The notes: generated by a model from the letters alone, not told the origin. 64,000 nucleotides of DNA from Thinopyrum elongatum (GCA_011799875.1 CM022302.1:104854730-104918729); one strand, 5' to 3'; counted from the first letter of the stretch, positions 1-11,560 are shown. Program-made: numbers and translations.

Positions 1-145
1 AAAGAAAAAAAGGGAAAGATGTAAGAAGAACGAGAGCGAGCCTTCATGAAAGAAAATGCAAGTGAAAGAGAATTGTCAAAATTTCCTAAAAGCGGTGGTT
101 CTTTTCTTTATGGATCGGGTAGATCCATATGTTCTGAGGGGGAGA

Positions 146-220
146 CAAGGTGTAGCGCAGTCTGGTCAGCGCATCTGTTTTGGGTACAGAGGGCCATAGG
201 TTCGAATCCTGTCACCTTGA
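146..220 (+). tRNA. trnP: trnP-UGG, mitochondrial-type tRNA-Pro (in the NUMT)
   Basis: A full cloverleaf can be drawn. The acceptor arms caaggtg (146-152) and caccttg (213-219) pair fully, and 220 is the discriminator A. The D arm follows, then the anticodon stem TCTGT/ACAGA around the loop TTTGGGT, giving anticodon TGG. The T arm contains GGTTCGAATCC. The gene in its normal place supplies proline tRNA to mitochondrial translation. Here it lies in transferred DNA about 1.2 kb before nad1 exon 1. Confidence 0.93.
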
Positions 221-481
221 TGTGGTATTCACACAATGGGGCCGAAGTGCAAAGCCCCGTAGCCTATCCGCGGTCGGGAAGGCAGGCGAAAAGCGCGCAC
301 AAAAGAAAAAGAAAGCTAAAAAGCTTATTTTGCAATCCATTATCTTTGGTATTCTTCTATATTTAGATCATATTATATAGCTATTTCACAGGTTTTATTT
401 ACATACCTCAGTCATGTTATTTGTCTAGCCTTCAATCAGAATAGCCTCTCCACCGGTTCCGAAGATTCTTTCGGCATCAAT
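221..481. other. Mitochondrial spacer
   Basis: Sequence between trnP and the ORF at 482. A short open frame runs through lysine-rich and hydrophobic codons up to about 380, but no protein family is recognised. It is kept as spacer. Confidence 0.5.
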
Positions 482-763
482 GTGCTTTTGGAATCTTCCT
501 ATGAAACAAATAACATTCTGGAACAGTTTAGGACAGAACAGGCCTCAGTAGAAAGCGAGCTTTTTTTCGCGTATAGCCACCTCGAAGCCCAATTAGCACA
601 CGGGCTGCCCCCTCAACTCAACCCTGACAAGTACGCAAACTTGGTCAGGGAGCATTTAGACGGTGCAGTTAGTATTGACCACTACCGCCAAGTCCATAAT
701 TCACAAATTGATGAAGTCCACATAATGGAGCTCAAAAGCCGATTACCAAATCGACTTTTTTAG
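482..763 (+). CDS. Unidentified mitochondrial ORF, 93 codons (open further upstream)
   Basis: An open frame in the mitochondrial insert. The first codon given is GTG, and the frame stays open upstream to at least about 401 without an obvious ATG. The product is hydrophilic and rich in Glu and His, with segments such as ELFFAYSHLEAQL and HLDGAVSIDHYRQ that look like real coding sequence rather than random translation. The stop at 761-763 is followed by sequence whose other frames also look protein-like to about 1110. This may be a longer gene broken by frameshifts, or a chimeric mitochondrial ORF. I do not recognise the family and assign no function. Confidence 0.4.
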   Translation: MLLESSYETNNILEQFRTEQASVESELFFAYSHLEAQLAHGLPPQLNPDKYANLVREHLDGAVSIDHYRQVHNSQIDEVHIMELKSRLPNRLF

Positions 764-1397
764 CATCTTGAAACCGCACATAAGAAATATTATGAATGAA
801 TCACCTTACAATAACATACGAGAGACAGCTTTCTATTTTGTCGAACAACAAGTCGAACCCAATGAACAATTCCATTCAAAGGAATGTTCTAGAGTTTTTT
901 CCACTATATTCGCGATATTTCACAAAATGGAATAAATTCTTCACGATTTCTAGAGTTCCGGGATTACTTCACTGATATCGATTTTCGCCTAAGCACGGCC
1001 TCTAGGTTAGTTCAAAGTGTAATACAACGAACTATCGATACACCAAAAACGAGTCAAGATGGATACATAAAATGGAGACATCATGGATTACCCAAATTGG
1101 GACGACGATAGGACATTTCACTTTCTTTCGCAATATTTCTGATCATGACTCAACCACTAGGAAAGGGGATTGCTTACTCTCAGCCATGTTTTCGCTTATG
1201 CTTAGTCAAGTGAGGATTCCATTCGAAGTAACGTAACAGGAGCACCATCTTCAAAACTTCTCGGGATCCGGAGTTTTTCGATAAAAGGTCCCATCCTTCA
1301 ATATCATGATTGGGGTCAACCAGGCCAGATCATAAGTGAAATAGTTTGATCGGGTCGACCAGGTCAGGCCCGATCATGAGTGAATAGAAAATCGAAA
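764..1397. other. Mitochondrial spacer before nad1
   Basis: No recognised gene. Short protein-like stretches in shifting frames follow the ORF at 482. The segment 1320-1377 contains a near-repeat of a GATC-rich unit (gatcgggtcgaccaggtcagg-like) just upstream of nad1. Confidence 0.45.
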
Positions 1398-1783
1398 ACG
1401 TACATAGCTGTTCCAGCGGAAATACTTTGTTTAATTCTACCACTTCTACTAGGAGTAGCCTTTTTAGTGCTAGCTGAACGTAAAGTAATGGCTTTTGTGC
1501 AACGTCGAAAGGGTCCTGATGTAGTGGGATCGTTCGGATTGTTACAACCTCTAGCAGATGGTTTGAAATTGATTCTAAAAGAACCTATTTCACCAAGTAG
1601 TGCTAATTTCTCCCTTTTTAGAATGGCTCCAGTGGCTACATTTATGTTAAGTCTGGTCGCTTGGGCCGTTGTACCTTTTGATTATGGTATGGTATTGTCA
1701 GATCCGAAAATAGGGCTACTTTATTTGTTTGGCATATCTTCGCTAGGTGTTTATGGAATAATTATAGCAGGTTGGTCTAGTAA
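1398..1783 (+). pseudogene. nad1: nad1 exon 1 (NADH dehydrogenase subunit 1), nuclear copy
   Basis: In mitochondria nad1 encodes a membrane subunit of respiratory complex I. This segment encodes the conserved N-terminal part: [14 protein letters not shown], then [17 protein letters not shown], then [12 protein letters not shown] and the hydrophobic stretch to IIAGWSS. The start is the ACG at 1398-1400, which plant mitochondria edit to AUG; the codons before it are not part of the family. The length of about 386 bases fits the usual plant exon 1, which is joined to exon 2 by trans-splicing. Only exon 1 is present, so the copy cannot make a complete protein. From memory of the family, SDPKIG and LFGISS differ from the usual SDPNIG and LFAISS, which would fit mutation after transfer. 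Confidence 0.9.
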
Positions 1784-2110
1784 GACGGGCGGTGGCCGTT
1801 CGGTCGCCTATGATATACGGACCAATTGGTCAAAAATGGGTTTGTGCCGCAGGTGTTGAATGATCTACTCTACACAGGTGTGGGCTTACAGGGCTAGGGC
1901 TCATAAACCCTTTCTTTCATTTATCAAGGGGTCGGTCACTTTTCCGGGCCGGGATCGAGAAGTGGAAGGCATAAAAAAGAGATGTTTCTCTTCGCACCTC
2001 ATATCAAGAGGAAAGGTAGCTTGTCAAGCTGGTCTCACTATTGGAAATTCTAGCTTTCTTTTTTTTTTCACCGGCTCTTCTTCTTTGTCAACGCTACTAA
2101 GGACCTGACG
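1784..2110 (+). other. 5' half of the trans-spliced nad1 intron 1 (approximate extent)
   Basis: The sequence directly after nad1 exon 1 should be the start of the split group II intron that joins exon 1 to exon 2. It is GC-rich for an intron and holds paired segments, for example ggtggccgttcggtcgcc near 1791-1808. The end of the half-intron cannot be placed by eye. Confidence 0.5.
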
Positions 2111-5100
2111 GTTCGCCTACTTGATGGATGAAAGAACATGAGAAAGGGTTCTAAAATAAAAGACTAGAAAGTCTACTACAGTACAGTCAAAGTCAGCGGC
2201 TGAGTTTGCCTAGCCTCGCCTACTCATTTTTGTAGGCGAGCGAGTTAGCGAAGAGGCTTAGGGATAAGAGAGTGTCGGTGCGTACGTAGCCTTCATTCTA
2301 CTACGCTATACAAAGTCACTTAGCTCGACGTTAATTAAGAGAGTCAAGGAGGAATACCCTACATAGAAGAACCACAGTTCGCTTACAAAGGTATAACCTT
2401 TAGCTCCCCGGGGCTAAGCTGCTTCGCACCACTGATAGTTAATTAAGATTCCATTTCAAAGGCGCTACTTTGTTTCGCAAGCCTTTGTCATTGTCAGTCA
2501 ACTAAGGTTGGCCCTCGGCCCGCCGCGAATCCGTAAATCAGAGAGCATGCCGCAAAAAAAAGGATGGTCCCCTATGCATTTCATTCTTTCCGGAACGCAA
2601 AGAATTAAAGTACCTGACCCCCCATCATGGTGAACCTCTCCTTGTGATCGGGATGAGGTAGATGCCTCCCAGCCGGGGGGGCGGATCGAATCGGAGTTTC
2701 CTTAGGTAGCCACTGACCTACAGTTCTCCTTAAACTTCTATGCTTGGTGGAAAAGAAGCGAACAAAGGTACGCTCGCTTGCTGTCTTGTTCTCTGCCGCG
2801 GACTGGGATCGCTCGCCAGCTAGGCCCTCTAGAAAAAAGTTGGAGCAACATTGTATGAGAACATATTACCCATCTTCGGGGACAAGGGGCGGAACGACCT
2901 CTCGATCTACTTACTGCAGCCCAGGACGGACGTCGTCGTCTAGGCGTGACTTCTTGTTTTGATCTCCCCTACGCCTAGGACGTTGTCTGGGCCAAGAGCC
3001 ATAGTTAGTTGCTGTTTCCATTTGATTCTTCTTTCTCGTTGTTGATACCGGCAAGACCCAGCCAGATGATGATGTCTGCTGGTTGGTAGTGAGAGGACTC
3101 TTAGTACCCGCAAAAAAAGGGCGCTGGTGAAAAAAAACAATCATTTGATTTAGTTTCTTGCTCTCCCTTAGCAGCGGGAAAGGAGTCTATCTATTTGCCT
3201 AGCTTTGGTAGATTTCCCCCAACGCAATTCAAAAACGGAAATTCCACGAATCCCTGAGGTGGATAAGTCCGACGACTCAGCAGCAGTGCGGAATTGAGTT
3301 TTTGGTCCAGTGGATCTGATCTATAGTTAGGGGGCAATACATACCAAAAGGTTCGAAGAAGGAAGGCGCAGTATATAACCAACCCACCCATAGCCGGTCT
3401 AACTGCTGAGAGAGAAAAGTGCTTTTCTTTCCCTAAGAGTCCTCGAGTACACATAGCTATTGCGGATCCTTTGCGAGATCAGGATTTTTGATTCATAATT
3501 TAGAATCAATCCATGTTAGGTCAACATCGAGACAGAGCATCTCAGTTGGCTCTGTCAAGGAAGTGAAATAGGCATTCCTAGGTTGAGGTTACCATAGGAT
3601 TGACCCTCAGTCAGGCCTCCGATTCCAAGGAGTTGATTCAGCAAGTTCCCCGCGCTACCCCGCGGGAAGTCTAATCGGATCAATCGGTGGTTCCGTAATG
3701 AGTAGTCGAATACACATTGAGGGGGCCTTGCCTCCTCCTTCCCGCCCACACCTTCATTCTTTTCCTCCTCTGACCTTAGAAAGCATACTAAACTTCACTC
3801 CAATCTTTCTCCATTAGCAACAAGAGCAGCTCTATCTATCGGCCCTTGATGAGTAAGCTTAGCTATACCGCTTAGGTTGCAAAGCAGCAAGATCCCTTCT
3901 AATGCGTTATTGCTTGGAGCCTTCTCGCTTAGTAAGCCGCCTTCGGCCCTTCCTCCTTCTTACTTTGTTTGGTATTCGCTCGCGGGTTTGTTTCCAGGTT
4001 CTTTCGTTCTTGGTTGGCTCTCTCTATTGTTGTTTGTAGATCGTGCGTCCTGCGCATTGATCCGGCAGCGAGACCCGCCCTGGTTGTAAAGCGAAGCGAG
4101 CCGTCCTTCCTTTCATTCGTTGCTTTGTCTTCGGTTTGTTTTTAAACTCGACCTTCTATCGGGACTGTGGTGATGAACCTGACTCCCCTCGGTCAAGTGG
4201 TTGACCCGTCTGTCCAATAAGTTTACTAAGTGAATGGGAATCCTATAGTTTGACCAGCCTGGGAAGAGTAGTCAGAGGCAATTCGCTAATATGGAGCTGT
4301 TTATATCGGCTTCCTTTCCTAACTAACAGGAAAAGAGAGACATGTGAGTTCGACTCTTGTTCTATCCATGTTCAGCAGTCCCTTTCCATCTTGGTACTGT
4401 TGATGGCAGTACCGCTCAACTACGAGATGCTTGCAAGTCGATGTATCAATAATGTTCCCAAGAGTAGCATCGAGCCTCGAAACGGCAAGCCATGCTTCAA
4501 GCTAAGTCAGTATGGATCTAATTGATTGCTAAACTGAAGGAACGATCTCTGTCGAAGATTCTCATTCTGAAGCAGGTGCCTAGCTCTGGAAGGATGGACG
4601 GGATCATACCTATTTGAATTGAAGAACATTCTGTAACACTTGTTTTTGAGTGGGGAAGGAAAATAAGCACACAAGCGAACAACCATCTAACCGTCAGTCT
4701 GAACTCCCAGGATCAGTCCATCAATAAGAAAAGGCTTCCGTTTCCGTCATTCAGCAGTGGAATGGAATAGTTTGATGGTATTGATCGTCCAACCATTGAT
4801 TGGAATGTCTATCGTGATAAACCATGTAATTCTATAAGCTAAGCAGATGAGGCAACAAAGAACCTAACCGTCCTCTCTGATTGAATTCATCAGTAGATTC
4901 CTATGGTCTGGTTTACCTTTCTTCTTTCCTTGCACCCTTGGATCGATATGGTTCATTCCTGGGCTATGCTCTTTCAACGGTTGACAGAAGAGGGGGACGG
5001 GCAAGGATGGTCAGACTGCTTGGTTCGGTTCGTCAGAGGTATTAAAAAACCCTTCTTTTTGGTCTTTTCTTTCTTGCTGCCACTTTAACAGGTGCCGCTG

Positions 5101-5273
5101 CAATGAGAGCGTAAGTTGCGGAGTTTTTTCTGGATTCTTTTTTTTTGGTGCGCTCTTCCTTTTTTTGGATAGAAAGAAGGGTTCAGTGGGAGGGCAAGGG
5201 GTAGTTAAGTTTTAGGTTGGCTCTTGTTTTTTACAGACTTTCTTTTCGGTGTAATTTAATAAAGAAGTAGCAA
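2111..5273. other. Mitochondrial intergenic sequence, no gene recognised
   Basis: About 3.2 kb of mixed-composition spacer typical of large plant mitochondrial genomes. All open frames here are short (under about 95 codons), lack recognisable motifs and often start with non-ATG codons. No tRNA or rRNA was recognised on either strand. Confidence 0.5.
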
Positions 5274-5618
5274 TTGTTCATTTCATTTCATTTTTTTGCA
5301 TTGGTAGTTCTTTTTCATTTGAAAGGGCAAAGGGGGGAAGGGAAAGGATTGACCCTCAGGGATCATATTACTCAAGAAGACTTGGGGAAAATAGCAGGAT
5401 TGGAAAAGTTCGAAGAGACTGAGGAAGACAAATCCATTGTCGAATCCTGCAGAGTGATAACATCGAGTAGTGGGGGCTGGCTTCCACCCCTGAGAGAGCT
5501 TGATTTACCAGAAATCCCGCCGAGTCCTAGTGGGCCTAGATTCCGCGATAAGTTCCGAGAAATGGAGGAAATGATGCATTCAAAGTTCGCAGAATTGCAA
5601 GAAAGAAAAAATCCTTGA
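5274..5618 (+). CDS. Unidentified mitochondrial ORF, 114 codons
   Basis: The frame begins at a TTG, so the true start is unknown. The N-terminal 20 residues are hydrophobic and aromatic. The rest is strongly acidic and hydrophilic (a run around EKFEETEEDKS, a Pro-rich LDLPEIPPSPSGP stretch, then a charged helix-like end with EMEEMMHSKFAELQE). The acidic, low-bias composition makes a coding origin plausible. Many such orphan ORFs occur in grass mitochondria. No family is recognised. Confidence 0.35.
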   Translation: MFISFHFFALVVLFHLKGQRGEGKGLTLRDHITQEDLGKIAGLEKFEETEEDKSIVESCRVITSSSGGWLPPLRELDLPEIPPSPSGPRFRDKFREMEEMMHSKFAELQERKNP

Positions 5619-8600
5619 AAGAAAAACCAAACAAGACCAGATGTTCCCTATTGTTATCCGGAACGAGACTAAATGTTCGGCCTTAATGAGATGGACCTTG
5701 ATTCCTCTCCGGCCAGGAAAAGATGCGGCTCCTCTTTGTTCTACTACCTTCATCCTCGGGTGAAGCCGGTTGGCTCACCAAACAAGATATATACTATTAA
5801 ATCATTGGTAACCATGCCTAACGGTCGGTCATCTAAGCTATCGGCCAAGGCAAGTGAGAGCTGTTCAAGAGTTGGGGGCATATCTTTAGCTCTAGCAGCA
5901 TCCGCTCCCGAAATGTGAGTTAAGCTTTAAAAAAAGAAGAAGAGCTACGAGTGAAACAACTTCTTCTATTCCTTGTTGGCTTCCAGCTCCTTCTGTCCCT
6001 CAATCCTCTTCTCTGCCCTTTTTTTACTATTATGTGTGGCATGCCCCCTGTTCGTATCTTAACAGGGAAACCTTCTCTTGCAAACAATCCCTTCGTCGCT
6101 AACACCGGTAATGCCCCATCCCTTTAATACTACCTTCGAGGAATTTCTCTCGCGTCCCTGTAGTGATAAGAGCGCATTCTCTAACAGCTTTGAAGCAGAG
6201 GCAGCCATCCTCTTGCTAATCCTAAACAAAAGAAAGAAAAGCCCTACCCGCCTTCATTGGTTGAGTAAGGGGCATCTACCTATCAGTCCTAGTCCTAAGG
6301 CGCAATCGGAGCACTAAGCCCAATTACAGCTTTACTCCGTAAATTAGACCTAATTCTCCTAGTCCTATTCCTGATTGTTATTTCGGATTCTGTGCCTGGG
6401 TGGTATCTTCTTACTATTGATTCAACCTCTTCGGGCAAACATTGTCACTTCCTTTATTTGAAAAAAGGGGTCTAGAACTACAGTGATCTGATACCTTCTT
6501 CCTTTGGTCTGGGTAGGTAGGTTATGTAGGCTACAACTGTTCATAGGTTGTTCGATCGCAAAAGGCCAAATAATCGATTACTAGTATGCCGGATATTGCC
6601 AGGAGGCCCTTCCCCCTATGTTTGACTCATCCTAGATGGGTTCACACCTGTTGATTCCGGTCAAAGAAAAAAGCTTTTTCACGGCATCCGTCCCATCACA
6701 CCAATCTACGCCAAGATAAAGAATGTTGGGTTGCCAGGAACAAACCCTGTGATTCAAGGTCTTGCCTAGAATTGCCCTAAGAAAAATGCACCCCATTAAT
6801 TGATCCCTCTTTAGAGTAGTATAAGTACATCCTCGACTATAGCACGAGTAGAGTCGAGTTCTCGTACTAACCTAAGAGCAGATATGCCAAAATATTTCCA
6901 CGTTCAAGCAGCTAATCAGTAAACGACTTCTCCATAACAGTTTGAAGATTGGTTGGCTCGCAACGCAAGTAGCGGCAAGAAAGGAGAGCAAGACTTCCTT
7001 TTCTAAAAGAAGAAAGAACTAGACTTCTATAAGAAGATTTTTATAATCGTAGATCGTGGAATATTCATCTATCTTATTAGGTAACTACTTTAGCTGCTCT
7101 TGAAACTGAACCATCGTGAATAGAACTAGCGCTTAAGGAAGAGTAGGATCTGTTAGCAAGTCATATTCAATCACCCGGTCTTCTCCTTCCTAGCTTTTAG
7201 ATTTTATGATTCTCTCTTGGATTTTCATACACTTAGCCGTGTACGTATCTTGGCTAAACTCGAACCTATAGTTGATCCATCCATACTCGGTAAAGAATCA
7301 AAAAGGTACTTGAAGACGACTTTGAATGGGAGGAGGTTTTCTTTTTATCCCCCCTAACCTTATTTTTATGTCTTCTTCGTTCTCAGTCCCTACGGTCCAT
7401 TGTAGGATGATTTTCCTAAGGCCTTGAATTCGTTGGCAAGGTGATCATGGTCCTCTCCCTGGTCCTATTGAACCAGTGACTTCTCTCCTGGGATTGAATA
7501 TGTTTTGCCTTTCCCCGATGGTTCCGCATTCCTATGTGGGTAGGATTCACCAGGGATGAGCGGCTTATTTAGCCTATGCGAAGCGCGAAGCATAAAAGAA
7601 GAGTGTAGCGAAGCGAGTGTAATACTTGTAGCGAATATAAGTAGTGTCAAAGCCTACACTGGCTTAGCTCTGTAGATGTTTTCAGGACGAAGACGGTGAT
7701 ACGATACCACTCGCCAGTGATGATAAGATTCACTCATAGCATAGGTGGAAGATCCATCCTATTTTCTTTATAGATTTTTTTGTTCAAAGAAAAGACGCCT
7801 AAAAATCATTCAGGGAACCTACTCTTGCTATCCTTTACCACATTCACTTTCCATATTCCCTTTCTTTAGTTCAGACGCTATCGTACCTCAGGGAAAATCC
7901 AAATTTCTATCAACGATTCCCACCCAACTCTGGAATGACTCTCCCCTCTCTCCCTTAACATATCGAAGGCCTCTTATCCGTCAACCGCACCTTAATAGCT
8001 CAGACTTCCGAGCCTTGCTAGATGATGCAAAAGGGCCAACATCAGAGGATCAATTGAATAACCAACTCTCCCGCCCCGCTGCCGCTACTGCTCGAAAGCC
8101 TTTGGATCCCCTATAGGACTGTCATGAGCCCCTACAAGGAGTCAAAATCAAGCCGAAACCAGATACAAGAAGTGTTGACCCGGATCAATTGAGTGCGAGC
8201 CCTTTTATCTTGAGCTGATTCTCCTTATTTTAGAGCTGTGGCAAAGGTAAATTGAGCTCTGGCCTGTGGGGAAGGAAAAGGCTCTAACGAAGCTCCAAGG
8301 ATTACAGGAAGGTTTAGGCCTTGTGAGCAGCTCCAAACGGTCAGAAAAGAAGATGGTCCCGCCCTTACTTCGGCTTGAGGAGTCATTTTCTCGCTATCTT
8401 CTACGTCTGGATTAGCCTTTTAGTAGCCTAGTAGGTTGTTTGAGTTTCAGGAAAGGAAGAGGTGCTTTCTAAAACAGCCGTTACCGCTATGTTTTTTTTC
8501 AATAAGTTCTTTTAGAGCATCGTGCCCCACTGTCCGAATAAAGTGTGCGCCTAACGTGTCATGTGTTTAAGAATATACGTATAATAGAAATACTTTCCCA

Positions 8601-9546
8601 ATCCGTATAAGAGGAAAGAAGGGTCCGGCAATAAGCAGTAGAAGAATAACCCGCAGAAGAAATTTAATCGCTTCCAGAGATCGGAGCCAGACAAAGATAA
8701 GACTCCACGGCGGCATGATCGGGATGATCCAAACGGGTCAAAAATGAGTCAAAACTTGTAAAACCCCGGTTTTGGCCTTGTTACTAAGGAGAAATTGACA
8801 TACTTAGCAAACAGAGATAGAATTATTTCAAAAAGAGATCAGGAAAGAGCCATTTCCCAACCAAATAAAATAGGAAAGCATGAGGCTCGAAGCCCTTTCT
8901 CATTTTGAATTTCATCTTAGTATCGGTAATGCCCCGCCCAAATGTATTTCATCACAATCACACGCTAGCTTGGTTGGAAAAGCTCGTTTGCACCCACTAA
9001 CTAATAGCTTCTCGTCAGTATTGAATTCTCCAAGCTTTCACCTTGCTTTGTAGTCATTTTCTATGAGTAATCGGTCCGAACTCAATTTCAAGAAAAAACT
9101 CTATCTCGCCTGTGGCCAAAAGTAGTGAAAATGGTATTTAGCTTAGTCAATATACAACACAACTGCTGATTCTTTGCGAGATGAAAACCCTTTGTCCTCC
9201 GTCTGCAGGGGCAATTCCTGAGAAAAGTGCTACTAGCCCTTGTTTTGGTCATGTCCACAGGCCTTTCCATTCGTCTTTATTCGTCTTTCTTTCGGCAATC
9301 TATGCATAATTCGACTTCTTGAACCACCGAATCCACTTTTGAAAATGGATAACTAGCTCCATTCTGCGTCAAGTACTAAGGATGGGCCCAAAGCACACTT
9401 TTGAAAGGCATCGGTCACCTTAAAAACCCCAAAAGTAGGAAGTCTAGCGTGCTTCTTTAGTGCCGCTCTTCGATCAGATGCTTTCTCATTGAACGAGGCG
9501 TATTAAAGTGAAAGAAGTTCCAGGTCGAGTCCCGAGAAGGTGATAG
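5619..9546. other. Mitochondrial intergenic sequence
   Basis: About 3.9 kb without a recognised gene. The longest frame is 7745-8116 (plus strand, 123 codons), which has no motif I recognise and may be chance. A short duplicated motif, gcgaagcg with gtgtagcgaagcgag, occurs near 7580-7620. No tRNA was found. Confidence 0.45.
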
Positions 9547-9984
9547 TTGATTTTGATCATGAAGTTGGCACTGGACTTTGGAATTGATTCTGGACCCCCA
9601 CCTGCTCAGGACGCCCTGCCTGCTCAGGACGATCCCATTACGGATTTTCTGGAGGGGGACACGCTTGACCCAGCGCAAAAACGGGAATTCAGAAATATTC
9701 TGAATTTCTTGAAGACCAAAAGCAGAACGAACCTTCAAAATGAGCGAATGTGTAATAAAAAGATGGTGGGGGGGGGGGGGGGGGGCGAGGGTAGTAGTTA
9801 CGAATCCAGGGCAATCAACCACTATCTAAAAACCCAGGTTGGACAACTGCGTGCTGGGGGATTAGCAGGGGATTTTGTTGTAAAGGAATTACGGAAATGG
9901 AAAAGGGACTTCAAAGCTCAGAAGAGACGGTCCCACTTCTATCAGGGCCTTCTCGGGGTCTTGAGCAATGTGAATTTGCATTGA
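9547..9984 (+). CDS. Mitochondrial ORF upstream of mttB, 145 codons with a poly-Gly tract
   Basis: An open frame ending about 80 bases before mttB. The first half is acidic, with a repeated [11 protein letters not shown] motif (residues about 18-29). Then comes a poly-glycine stretch encoded by an 18-base G run (9768-9785), then a basic segment ([19 protein letters not shown]) and a conserved-looking tail [13 protein letters not shown] associate such an ORF with the region just 5' of mttB in cereals, but no function is known to me. The next frame overlaps its 3' end. The first ATG in frame is ambiguous (ATT at 9547, ATG at 9559). Confidence 0.45.
   Translation: MILIMKLALDFGIDSGPPPAQDALPAQDDPITDFLEGDTLDPAQKREFRNILNFLKTKSRTNLQNERMCNKKMVGGGGGGEGSSYESRAINHYLKTQVGQLRAGGLAGDFVVKELRKWKRDFKAQKRRSHFYQGLLGVLSNVNLH
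9768..9785 (+). repeat. 18-base G homopolymer
   Basis: An uninterrupted run of 18 G inside the ORF at 9547. Homopolymers of this length are slippage-prone, so the reading frame of the host ORF depends on this count. Confidence 0.85.
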
Positions 9985-10064
9985 TTGCAAACAGGGTGCG
10001 GGATTCTCTGACGCAAACAAAGAAACGGTCCCGGAGAAAGGAATCAGTCTCTTCAGTCCGGCGC

Positions 10065-10560
10065 ATGCCTCAAATTCATTTTTCCTTTGAATTACTCATT
10101 TTTTTGAATTTCGCACCGGAAACTTTTCTAGGAGAAGTTCGAATCCGTTCCGTTCGGATATTGATCGGTCTTGGTTTGACATGGTTTACGCGTTACTGGT
10201 TCCCGGAAGAGTCAATTTCTCCATTAGCTAAACCCTTTATTACCCTACCTTTGGACTCGTATTTTGTTTGTACACAATCAACGGAGGCCCCCCCGACATA
10301 TGTTGCAACGTCTTCAATAGCATGCTCTTACTTCATCTTTCCCTTAATAAGTTATCAAATTTGGTGCTTTTCAATCCCCAGTTGCTATGGGGAACAAAGG
10401 CAGAAATACAATAGAATCCTCCATTTAAGTGGTTCTCGCTTCTCCTTGTTCCTGCTCCTAACTCCTCCCCGGGTAGTTCCCAATGTTTGGCACTTTCCAT
10501 ACTTCGTGGGTGCAACATCAACAAATTCGCTCATGATCAAGTTACAACCTAAGATCTATG
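10065..10560 (+). pseudogene. mttB: mttB (tatC-like, orfX) truncated at the NUMT edge
   Basis: The normal product is a membrane protein of the twin-arginine translocase TatC family encoded by plant mitochondria. The first ATG used here is 10065, but the frame is open upstream and the family often lacks a conventional start. Recognisable parts are [20 protein letters not shown] (first membrane segment), [32 protein letters not shown] (second segment), IPSCYGEQR and [11 protein letters not shown], then [15 protein letters not shown]. After that Tyr codon the family normally continues with further membrane helices; here the sequence switches to unrelated DNA. About one third or more of the protein is missing. 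Ser and Pro codons at positions normally edited to Leu or Phe show an unedited, DNA-mediated origin. Confidence 0.88.
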
Positions 10561-10964
10561 TGAGTGTGCCGGGTGTGCCATGGCATACCCAGAATTTTGG
10601 AAAATAGTTTTTTTATCATGTAATAATCAACTGATTTGCAATGCGCATCCAAGCCAATTGAAATATACCTCATTTTTTTTAGAGTGTGCACACCCTCCAC
10701 TTTATTTCTGGGCCCGCCATTGTTGGTTGGTCGTGTAAAGTACTTGGGTGCGAAGGATGAAAAATAAATAAAATCCCCTTTAAAGGAAAAGAGACGTGTA
10801 TTCAACTCTCCACATTCATGAAAATTAATATTGTATGTAGTATTTATATCAAAACTTTTGGGGAAAAATCAATTTTTTTGGAAATTATGAACTGTTAGAA
10901 AATTCCAGCTTGCAACTATTTGAACTTTCAGAAATTTCAAGTCTTATATTATGGGACGGGGGAG
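10561..10964. other. Nuclear sequence between the NUMT and the MULE
   Basis: AT-rich sequence with no gene. A near-palindrome centred on ccatgg lies at about 10569-10589. No transposable-element end could be matched to the NUMT edge. Confidence 0.5.
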
Positions 10965-11053
10965 GCTAATTTTTTTAAATAATACATTTTTTTAATAAAT
11001 TTGAAAAATAATACGCAGTTTGAGTTATTTTCAAAAATAATACACCGTCGGCC
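10965..11053 (+). repeat. MULE 5' terminal inverted repeat
   Basis: AT-rich outer part with T and A runs, inner end accgtcggcc. It is the reverse complement of 18628-18716 apart from a few changes. Just inside lie several short GC-rich sequences of the type ccgactggactaatcggcc, which recur inside the other end. Confidence 0.9.
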
Positions 11054-11477
11054 TAGCCTACACCGACTGGACTAATCGGCCTCCTCAAAGCTGACTGGAC
11101 CTTGTCGTCCTATAAGGAGCCGACAAGTGTCAGCTCTGCCGCGTGGCAGCCAACCATTGGCCGGGCCGCGTCACTCGGCCAGGCTGGCATCCTGTCAGCT
11201 TAGCCAAGGCCGAAAGGCTCCAGTCGACCTACTCAAGGCCGACAGGGACCTGTTAAGCCCACGGGGCTCCTTCTTCCTCCTCCCTCTTTCCTTCTTCCAC
11301 GTTTCTTCTTTTCTACTCTTCTCTAACCCGAAACTACACCGAATTAATACCCATTTTCTAGCCGATTTCTTCCCCGTTTTCCACCGTAGTTGCATTGTAG
11401 AGGGTAGGAGGAGGCAAGGAAGACCTCGATCTCGCGATGGGATAGCTCGTGGTGGTTGTGGTGAGCATTTTTTAAGA

Positions 11478-11560
11478 GGAGGTGGAGGTGGTGGAGGTGG
11501 AGGTGGAGGTGGTGGAGGTGGAGGTGGTGGAGGAGGGGGTGCTGCACGTGGAGGAGGGGG
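11478..11560 (+). repeat. GGTGGA microsatellite
   Basis: A purine-rich run of GGTGGAGGT-type units, interrupted near the end by GCTGCACGT. It lies in the probable 5' leader of the transposase gene, after a CT-rich stretch (11270-11330). One frame reads as poly-glycine, but no coding function is claimed. Confidence 0.8.

Larger units (their letters stand above)
1..10560. other. Mitochondrial DNA inserted in the nucleus (NUMT)
   Basis: This stretch reads as plant mitochondrial genome. It holds a mitochondrial-type trnP(UGG), the first exon of nad1 followed by its intron sequence, and the mttB (tatC-like) gene, with typical mitochondrial spacer between them. The right edge is sharp: mttB homology runs through the codons for Lys-Ile-Tyr and stops at about 10560. 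After that the sequence is unrelated AT-rich DNA, then a MULE and other nuclear transposable elements. The left edge lies outside the window, so the insert is longer than 10.5 kb. The alternative is an assembly join between a mitochondrial and a nuclear contig. The genes would not be expressed as mitochondrial genes here, because nad1 needs trans-splicing and both genes need C-to-U editing. Confidence 0.85.

Noticed and set aside
4230..4380. Possible tRNA-Ser-like segment in the NUMT
   Set aside because: A gttcgactc-like T arm is present, but no matching acceptor or anticodon stem can be drawn.
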